Made by a program: the position numbers and the translations under genes | The notes under the pieces: model-generated | The model's input: only the letters and a program-made list of their open reading frames with translations | Database searches by the model: none | What the model was told of the DNA's origin: nothing | Part shown: one piece after another, positions 1 through 5,068 of the stretch | Position numbering within the stretch: the stretch's first letter is position 1 | How the letters are laid out: every line of letters starts with the position of its first letter | Assembly (NCBI GenBank): GCA_021162265.1 | Contig: JAGGZA010000031.1 | Coordinates: 1-6,870 of the forward strand | Source of the DNA: Candidatus Aerophobota bacterium | GTDB taxonomy: Bacteria > Aerophobota > Aerophobia > Aerophobales > B3-G15 | Direction of reading: 5' to 3' | Length of the DNA stretch: 6,870 bases

Positions 1-1652
1 AATCAGTAGCAGTGAGGCTTTTGTGTGAGAGAGAAGAGGAAATTGAAAGGTTTGTTCCAGAAGAGCGATGGAGCATCTCGGCTGTTTTCAAAGATGATAG
101 AGGAAGAACATTAGAAGCTGTTCTTTGCCATATTAATGGGAAAAAACCAGAAATTGATAATGAAAAACTTGCAGTAAGAATAGCAGAGCAGATAAGGGAG
201 AGTAGTTATAGCGTATCTAAGGTTACAAAAACTCAAATTAAAAGATCCCCTTATCCTCCTTTTACCACCAGCACTCTTCAACAGGTAGCAAGTTATAATT
301 TAAGGTTTTCCCCGGCTAAGACCATGAAAATAGCCCAGGACCTTTATGAAGGTCAGGATATTGGTACTAACGATAGAGTGGGGTTAATAACCTATATGCG
401 TACAGACTCTACTCGCATAGCTAAGGAAGCTCAACTTTCAGCCCGGAAATGGATAAGAGAGAACCTTGGGAAAGATTTTGTCCCGGCGAGAATTCCTGAA
501 TATAAAAATAAAAAGACATCACAGGATGCCCATGAAGGTATAAGACCTACCAGAGTTGAGCTTTCTCCAGAAAAAGTTAAGGATTATCTTTCCCCTGATC
601 ATTATAAGCTATATGATCTTATCTGGCGAAGATTTATAAGTTCTCAGATGGCAAAAGCTATTATAGATAAAGTAAGTATTGATATAGAGGGTGTATCTTC
701 CTCAAGGAGAAAGTACAGGTTTAAAGCTGAGGGCAGGAGGGTAGAATTTCCGGGGTTTCTGAAAATCTATCAGGAAAGGAAAGAAAAAGACCACTCTATA
801 CCTTCTCTTCAAGAAGGGGAAATTTTGAAATTAGATAAGATTATTTCGAGACAGAGCTTTACTCAACCTCCTCCTCGATATACTGAGGCTACTTTAATTA
901 AAACCCTGGAAGAAAAGGGCATTGGTAGGCCAAGTACGTATGCACCTATTATATCCACTATTCAGCAAAGAGGGTATGTGAGGTGGGTTAAAGGAAAACT
1001 TATTCCCACTTCCCTGGCAAAAATTGTGAATATTCTTTTAGTCAGTAATTTCCCAACTGTGATGGACGTAGGTTTTACTGCCAGGATGGAGGAAGGTCTT
1101 GATGAAATTGAACAGGGAAGAAAAAAATGGACAAATCTTGTAAAGGACTTCTATCAACGGTTTCAGCAGGACCTTGAGAAAGCAAAAATCAATATGAAAA
1201 ATATCAAAGAAGAAGGACTTGAGAGTAGTTCTATGATATGTGAAAAGTGTGGAAGGAAGATGGTGGTTAAAGTTGGAAGATTTGGAGAATTTCTCGCCTG
1301 TTCAGGTTACCCTGAGTGCAAGAACACAAAGCCTCTGAATCACAGACTGGGAGTTAAGTGTCCTATGCCCGGTTGCGATGGAGAAATCGTAGAAAAGATA
1401 ACCAGGAAAGGGAAGAGTTTCTACACCTGCACAAGATATCCCGATTGCAAATTTATATCCTGGGAAGAGCCAGTAAACGAAACCTGTCCATACTGCAATT
1501 TTAGCTATCTTGTTAAAACAAATAATGGACTTAAATGTCCTAAATGTGGGAAAAGTGTAAAGAATACCATAACAAGAGAGGAAGACCTTAAAGGGGTTAT
1601 TCATCAGATAGTTAAATTAAGAAAGGTACAAATTGAAGCAGATAGTTTATGA
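1..1652 (+). CDS. topA: DNA topoisomerase I (type IA), 5' end missing
   Basis: Relaxes negatively supercoiled DNA by cutting one strand through a tyrosine-DNA link. The reading frame is open to the left edge (first full codon at 3, reading SVAVRLLCEREEEIE, which matches the family's conserved SVALRL-type stretch), so the GTG at 12 is an internal valine and not the start. By comparison with E. coli TopA about 165 N-terminal residues, mainly the Toprim domain, lie outside the window. The catalytic Tyr is at 393-395 in GLITYMRTDS, with the usual Arg two residues later. A HEGIRPT motif (531-551) and a GRPSTYAPIISTIQQRGYV motif (about 927-983) follow. The C-terminus has three Cys4 zinc ribbons at 1239-1319, 1359-1448 (first pair spaced C-x4-C) and 1485-1547. 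The end overlaps the recombinase gene by 20 bases, which suggests co-transcription. Identification is very secure. Confidence 0.97.
   Translation, partial: SVAVRLLCEREEEIERFVPEERWSISAVFKDDRGRTLEAVLCHINGKKPEIDNEKLAVRIAEQIRESSYSVSKVTKTQIKRSPYPPFTTSTLQQVASYNLRFSPAKTMKIAQDLYEGQDIGTNDRVGLITYMRTDSTRIAKEAQLSARKWIRENLGKDFVPARIPEYKNKKTSQDAHEGIRPTRVELSPEKVKDYLSPDHYKLYDLIWRRFISSQMAKAIIDKVSIDIEGVSSSRRKYRFKAEGRRVEFPGFLKIYQERKEKDHSIPSLQEGEILKLDKIISRQSFTQPPPRYTEATLIKTLEEKGIGRPSTYAPIISTIQQRGYVRWVKGKLIPTSLAKIVNILLVSNFPTVMDVGFTARMEEGLDEIEQGRKKWTNLVKDFYQRFQQDLEKAKINMKNIKEEGLESSSMICEKCGRKMVVKVGRFGEFLACSGYPECKNTKPLNHRLGVKCPMPGCDGEIVEKITRKGKSFYTCTRYPDCKFISWEEPVNETCPYCNFSYLVKTNNGLKCPKCGKSVKNTITREEDLKGVIHQIVKLRKVQIEADSL
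1619..1626 (+). promoter_or_regulatory. Ribosome binding site of the xerC TTG start
   Basis: The purine run AAGAAAGG lies inside the end of topA, six bases before the TTG at 1633. It is a modest match to the Shine-Dalgarno sequence, but it supports this TTG because no other start codon exists near the conserved N-terminus. Its location means translation of xerC is probably coupled to that of topA. Confidence 0.5.
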
Positions 1653-2511
1653 TTTTTCAAATTACCTAAGACAGGAAAAAGGTCTTTCTTTGCTCACGGT
1701 GAGAGGATATACATCAGATATAGAGGATTTTATTAAATTTTTAGAAAAAAGAAAAAGAGAAATTAAAGAAATTGATTATCCGGTTGTCAGAGAATATTTA
1801 AGGACATTAATGGGAAAAAACAGGAGAAGCTCTACAATTGCCAGAAAAACTTCTTCTTTGAGAGGATTTTTTCGCTTTCTTAATAGCAGAAATTTGTTGA
1901 AAAATTTTCCAGTTCTTGCTCTTCGTTGCCCGAAACTCAGGAGGAAAATACCATCATTTCTAAGCGAGGAAGAGGTGCAAAGACTTTTAGATGAGATAAG
2001 AGGAGATGGATTTTCCTTTCAAAGAGATAAAGCAATGCTGGAGCTTCTCTATGCCACAGGAATCAGAATAGCAGAGCTTGTTGGTTTAGATATAGATGAT
2101 ATTGATTTTAATGCAGAACTTGTTAAAGTAAAGGGAAAGAGAAATAAGGAAAGAATGGTTCCTGTGGGGAAATATGCTATTGATGCTCTCAAAGAATACC
2201 TTAAATGGAGAGAGAAAAAGATATCCGGGGAAATTAAGGCTCTGTTTGTCAATAAATTTGGGGAAAGAATTTCCGATAGGTCTGCAAGGGAACGATTGAA
2301 GATCTATATCAGGAAGGTGGGAATTGACAAGAACATTACTCCTCATACTTTAAGACATTCCTTTGCCACTCACTTGATTAACAGAGGAGCAGATCTGCGT
2401 GCGGTCCAGGAACTTTTAGGACATGAGAGACTCTCTACTACTCAAATCTATACGCATATTACTCCTTCGCGTCTTAAGGAGGTTTACACAAGAGCACATC
2501 CTCGTGCTTGA
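1633..2511 (+). CDS. xerC: XerC/XerD-type tyrosine recombinase
   Basis: Site-specific tyrosine recombinase expected to resolve chromosome dimers at a dif site. The 292 residues match the usual Xer length: an N-terminal SAM-like core-binding domain (about 1-85) and a catalytic domain (about 105-290). All catalytic residues are visible at Xer spacing: R145 (ATGIRIAEL), K169 (KGKRNKER), H238 and R241 (PHTLRHSFATH), H264 (LGHERLSTT) and the nucleophile Y273 (QIYTH). The protein ends in AHPRA, as Xer proteins typically do. The start is a TTG inside the end of topA, preceded by AAGAAAGG at 1619-1626. The next in-frame Met is far inside the first domain, so TTG is the only reasonable start. The symbol xerC rests on position between topA and hslV; from sequence alone XerC, XerD or a sole Xer protein cannot be told apart. 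The complete Xer signature and the housekeeping context argue against a phage or transposon integrase. Confidence 0.93.
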   Translation: MKQIVYDFSNYLRQEKGLSLLTVRGYTSDIEDFIKFLEKRKREIKEIDYPVVREYLRTLMGKNRRSSTIARKTSSLRGFFRFLNSRNLLKNFPVLALRCPKLRRKIPSFLSEEEVQRLLDEIRGDGFSFQRDKAMLELLYATGIRIAELVGLDIDDIDFNAELVKVKGKRNKERMVPVGKYAIDALKEYLKWREKKISGEIKALFVNKFGERISDRSARERLKIYIRKVGIDKNITPHTLRHSFATHLINRGADLRAVQELLGHERLSTTQIYTHITPSRLKEVYTRAHPRA

Positions 2512-2531
2512 AGAAAAAGAATTTTTGCAAG

Positions 2532-2539
2532 AAGGAGGT
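2532..2539 (+). promoter_or_regulatory. Strong ribosome binding site deciding the hslV start
   Basis: AAGGAGGT is a near-perfect Shine-Dalgarno sequence four bases before the TTG at 2544. By contrast, the upstream TTG at 2508 is preceded only by the end of xerC (GCACATCCTCGTGC), with no purine-rich site. This favours a short HslV propeptide. Confidence 0.75.
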
Positions 2540-2543
2540 AGGT

Positions 2544-3074
2544 TTGTTTAAGGGAACAACTATCCTTGCAGTTAGAAGGAATGGTAAGGTAGCTCTGGGA
2601 GGGGATGGACAGGTAACTTTCCAGAATATAATAATGAAACAAAAGGCTAACAAAGTTAGAAAACTATACAGGGGAAAAGTTCTGGCGGGCTTTGCAGGAG
2701 CAGTGGCAGATGCTCTTACCCTGTTTGAAAAATTTGAGAAAAAGATAGAACAGTATCAGGGTAATCTTTCAAGAGCATCCCTGGAACTTGCTAAAGAGTG
2801 GAGACAGGATAAAGTTTTGAGAAAGCTTGAAGCTCTAATGATAGTTGCAGACAGAGAGAAAACTCTGGTTATTTCAGGAAGTGGTGATGTGATTGAACCA
2901 GATGAAGATGTAGTTGCTATTGGTTCAGGTGGAGGCTACGCTCAGGCTGCTGCCAGAGCTTTATGGGATCATACCGATTATGACCCGGCGAGAATTATTA
3001 ATATATCCATAAATATTGCTGCCTCTATTTGTGTATATACTAATAGCTATATCACGATAGAGGAGCTTGGATAA
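2544..3074 (+). CDS. hslV: ATP-dependent protease subunit HslV (ClpQ)
   Basis: N-terminal-nucleophile threonine peptidase that stacks as two hexamers and degrades proteins fed by HslU in the cytoplasm. The catalytic Thr1 is at 2556-2558 (GTTILAVRRNG). Numbering from it puts Asp17 (2604), Lys33 (2652) and Ser124 (2925, in GSGGG) exactly where E. coli HslV has them. The frame is open back to a TTG at 2508 that overlaps the xerC stop. I prefer the TTG at 2544: AAGGAGGT lies at 2532-2539, and the product then begins MFKGTT, a four-residue propeptide much like Thermotoga HslV. This gives 176 residues, 172 after self-processing, the normal family size. Starting at 2508 would add 12 lysine-rich residues (MKKKNFCKKEVG) encoded partly by the ribosome binding site itself. 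hslU follows after five bases. Function is certain; the start is likely but not proven. Confidence 0.95.
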   Translation: MFKGTTILAVRRNGKVALGGDGQVTFQNIIMKQKANKVRKLYRGKVLAGFAGAVADALTLFEKFEKKIEQYQGNLSRASLELAKEWRQDKVLRKLEALMIVADREKTLVISGSGDVIEPDEDVVAIGSGGGYAQAAARALWDHTDYDPARIINISINIAASICVYTNSYITIEELG

Positions 3075-3079
3075 GGAAA

Positions 3080-4435
3080 ATGAGTATGAAAGAAGCACAT
3101 TTAACCCCCTCTGTTATTGTGAGGGAATTGAATAAATATATAATTGGTCAGGATAAGGCTAAGATAGCGGTTGCTATAGCTTTGCGGAATCGCTGGCGAA
3201 GACAAAAATTACCCCAGGAAATGAGGGATGAGGTTGCTCCAAAAAATATAATTATGATAGGTCCCACTGGCATAGGTAAAACTGAGATTGCGCGCAGATT
3301 GGCTCAACTTGCCGAGGCTCCTTTTATAAAGGTTGAAGCCAGCAAGTATACGGAAGTCGGGTATGTTGGAAGAGATGTGGAGTCAATGGTGAGAGACCTT
3401 GTTAACACTTCTGTACATATGGTTAAAATGGAGATGATGCAAAAAGTAAGGATGAAAGCAGAGCAACTTGTGGAGGAAAGGATTCTTGATATCTTACTTC
3501 CTCTTCCTCAGAGAACAATTGCAGGCGAGGGAGGTGAGGAGGAGAGAGCAAGAAGAGCTGAGGTTACAAGAGAGATTTTAAGAGAGAAATTAAGAAAGGG
3601 AGAACTTGAAGATAGACTTATCGAAATTAAAGCAAGAGATAGGTTTTCACCTGTAATAGAGATATTTAGTCCTATGGGTGTGGAACAAATGGGAATGAAT
3701 TTTCAGGATTTTCTGGGAGAGATGCTTCCCACAAAGTCAAGATCGAGGAAAGTCTCCATTAGAGAAGCGAGGAGAATACTTCTGGATGATGAATCGCAAA
3801 AGTTAATTGATAAAGATAAAATGATAGAAGAGGCTATCTGGAGGGTGGAAAATTCTGGAATAATATTTATTGATGAGATTGATAAAATTGTGGATGGTGG
3901 AACAGAAAGAGCTGATGTTTCGAGAGAAGGGGTTCAGAGAGATTTACTTCCCATAGTTGAAGGAACAACCGTTGCTACAAGGTATGGTGCGGTGAAAACC
4001 GATCATATCTTGTTTATCGCTGCTGGAGCTTTTCATGGATCTTCTCCTTCTGAATTAATCCCTGAACTTCAGGGAAGATTCCCTATTAGAGTTGAACTTG
4101 ACAGATTAACACAGAATGATTTTGAGCGAATATTAACCGAGCCAAAAAACGCCCTTATAAAGCAATATCAGGCTCTTTTAAAGACAGAGGGAGTTGAGCT
4201 CATATTTACTCCAGAAGCTGTTAAAGAGATTGCTTCCCTGGCTTATCTTGTTAATGAACAGACACAGGATATTGGTGCCCGCAGACTACATACAGTGATG
4301 GAAAAACTTTTAGAAGAGATATCTTTTAAAGCTCCTGAACTCAGGGGAAGTTCTTTTACAATTACTGCTCAATATGTCAGGGAAAAATTAGAGGAAATAG
4401 TGAAAAAAGAAAATTTATCTCGTTATATTCTTTAA
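3080..4435 (+). CDS. hslU: HslU (ClpY), ATPase subunit of the HslUV protease
   Basis: AAA+ unfoldase that recognises substrates, unfolds them and threads them into HslV. Numbered from the ATG at 3080: Walker A G61-T68 (GPTGIGKT), pore loop G94-G97 (GYVG), and a long charged insertion, the I domain, at roughly 110-240 that holds substrates. Then come Walker B (FIDEIDK, 263-269), an arginine-finger segment at R333 (ELQGRFPIR) and sensor 2 at 399-403 (GARRL). The protein ends LSRYIL, matching the HslU tail that docks between HslV subunits and activates the peptidase, so the pair should be functional. Length (451) is normal. Two starts are possible: the ATG at 3080 is only two bases after AAGGA (3073-3077), while the ATG at 3086 is eight bases after it and gives a product two residues shorter. 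The second fits better. Certain identification. Confidence 0.97.
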   Translation: MSMKEAHLTPSVIVRELNKYIIGQDKAKIAVAIALRNRWRRQKLPQEMRDEVAPKNIIMIGPTGIGKTEIARRLAQLAEAPFIKVEASKYTEVGYVGRDVESMVRDLVNTSVHMVKMEMMQKVRMKAEQLVEERILDILLPLPQRTIAGEGGEEERARRAEVTREILREKLRKGELEDRLIEIKARDRFSPVIEIFSPMGVEQMGMNFQDFLGEMLPTKSRSRKVSIREARRILLDDESQKLIDKDKMIEEAIWRVENSGIIFIDEIDKIVDGGTERADVSREGVQRDLLPIVEGTTVATRYGAVKTDHILFIAAGAFHGSSPSELIPELQGRFPIRVELDRLTQNDFERILTEPKNALIKQYQALLKTEGVELIFTPEAVKEIASLAYLVNEQTQDIGARRLHTVMEKLLEEISFKAPELRGSSFTITAQYVREKLEEIVKKENLSRYIL

Positions 4436-4444
4436 AAAGAAAAT

Positions 4445-4450
4445 TATAAT
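4445..4450 (+). promoter_or_regulatory. Possible -10 box for the pseudopilin gene
   Basis: TATAAT, identical to the sigma-70 consensus, sits in the gap after hslU and about 30 bases before the pseudopilin start. The region where a -35 box should lie (about 4421-4428, in the last codons of hslU) has only TTATAT-like sequence, a poor match. In AT-rich DNA such a hexamer can occur by chance. If real, it would let the pseudopilin and glmS be transcribed apart from the topA-hslU genes. Confidence 0.35.
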
Positions 4451-4463
4451 TTACCGGGTATAA

Positions 4464-4469
4464 AAGGAG
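4464..4469 (+). promoter_or_regulatory. Ribosome binding site of the pseudopilin gene
   Basis: AAGGAG, nine bases before the ATG at 4479, supports that start. The resulting leader of 14 residues is a normal length for a class III signal, and no other in-frame start precedes the cleavage site. Confidence 0.7.
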
Positions 4470-4478
4470 AGAATAGAA

Positions 4479-5027
4479 ATGTGTGGGAGGGATTTAAATA
4501 AAAATTCCAAAGGAGGAGGATTTACTCTTGTTGAGCTTATGGTTGTCGTTACTATTATTGCCATACTTATAGGCATTGCTGTCCCAAATTTTATGGGGGC
4601 TGTAACGAGGGCAAAAGTAGCAAGGGCATTTGCTGATATGCGAAGTTTAGGAAATGCCCTGGAGATGTACTGGGTTGACAATGATACTTATCCAGCAGAT
4701 AGTAGTGATCTTACCGGGCCTAATCTGGTTTATATTACTTCAATCCCAGAAGACCCTTTTAATGACAGTAAAAGCAGAAGTGTAGGAGAGGGAGCAATAA
4801 TAGAGAAAGGTTTTGGATATTATACTACCAATGATACTGCCTGGCTTCTTGTCTCTAATGGACCTGATAAGCACCCTGATGTAACCTCATCAGGTATCAA
4901 CTGGGCTTCTCCTATGGTTGGTCAGCTGGGTGGATGGGAGGGAGCAAAAACCGGTTATGGCTACAGCTGGTATGATCCAACCTCAGGGTTAAACAGTAGT
5001 GGTGACCTGGGAATATGTGGTCCATAG
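4479..5027 (+). CDS. Type IV pilin-like protein (pseudopilin, GspG-like)
   Basis: A 182-residue protein with a class III (prepilin) signal. The leader MCGRDLNKNSKGGG carries Arg and Lys residues. Cleavage and N-methylation by prepilin peptidase are expected between G14 and F15, followed by FTLVELMVVVTIIAIL with the key Glu at mature position 5 (E19). The hydrophobic stretch, about 16-38, serves as membrane anchor and filament core. Next come a helical segment RAKVARAFADMRSLGNALEMYWVDNDTYP, here split as RAKVARAFADM and ALEMYWVDNDTYP, typical of type II secretion major pseudopilins (GspG), and a globular end with SNGPDKHPD and YDPTSGLNSSGD. Such tails occur in many uncharacterised prepilin-like proteins. 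The mature form has one cysteine, near the C-terminus (GICGP). No pilus or secretion genes adjoin it, so whether it builds a type II system, a type IV pilus or another filament is unknown. Class is secure, role is not. Confidence 0.88.
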   Translation: MCGRDLNKNSKGGGFTLVELMVVVTIIAILIGIAVPNFMGAVTRAKVARAFADMRSLGNALEMYWVDNDTYPADSSDLTGPNLVYITSIPEDPFNDSKSRSVGEGAIIEKGFGYYTTNDTAWLLVSNGPDKHPDVTSSGINWASPMVGQLGGWEGAKTGYGYSWYDPTSGLNSSGDLGICGP

Positions 5028-5056
5028 TTTGTTTGCTTTGGTTGGTACCTTGAAAG

Positions 5057-5064
5057 AAGGAGGA
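5057..5064 (+). promoter_or_regulatory. Ribosome binding site of glmS
   Basis: AAGGAGGA, four bases before the ATG at 5069, is close to ideal. It fixes the start so that Cys is the second residue, as required for the glutaminase. The 41-base gap before glmS holds nothing else recognisable. Confidence 0.8.
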
Positions 5065-5068
5065 ATTA

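Noticed and set aside
1302..1604. Minus-strand open frame of about 100 codons within topA
   Set aside because: It lies wholly opposite the topA zinc-ribbon region. Its cysteine- and phenylalanine-rich translation mirrors the sense codons, and it has no recognisable domain.
2049..2346. Two overlapping minus-strand open frames within xerC
   Set aside because: Both are opposite the conserved catalytic domain of the recombinase, are low in complexity and resemble no family I know.
1633..2511. Recombinase as the integrase of a mobile element
   Set aside because: Its full Xer signature, normal length, overlap with topA and position before hslV fit the housekeeping gene. No flanking repeats, tRNA or cargo genes are seen.
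4428..4441. Inverted repeat TTCTTT-AA-AAAGAA at the hslU stop as a terminator
   Set aside because: The arms are A/T-rich, the loop is only two bases and no T-run follows, so it is unlikely to stop transcription.
4451..4681. Minus-strand open frame opposite the pseudopilin start
   Set aside because: Its repetitive Thr/Ile/Ser stretch is the reverse reading of the hydrophobic pilin helix codons, and it has no plausible start signal.
4451..4718. TTACCGGG occurring at 4451 and again at 4711
   Set aside because: Only two eight-base copies, one inside coding sequence, with unrelated flanks. This is best treated as coincidence.
5048..5060. Small hairpin CCTT-GAAAG-AAGG that could mask the glmS ribosome binding site
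   Set aside because: A four-base-pair stem is too weak to claim as regulatory and is expected by chance next to a purine-rich binding site.
5028..5068. glmS ribozyme or other riboswitch before glmS
   Set aside because: Only 41 bases separate the genes, far less than the roughly 150 bases a glmS ribozyme needs, and no conserved core is visible.
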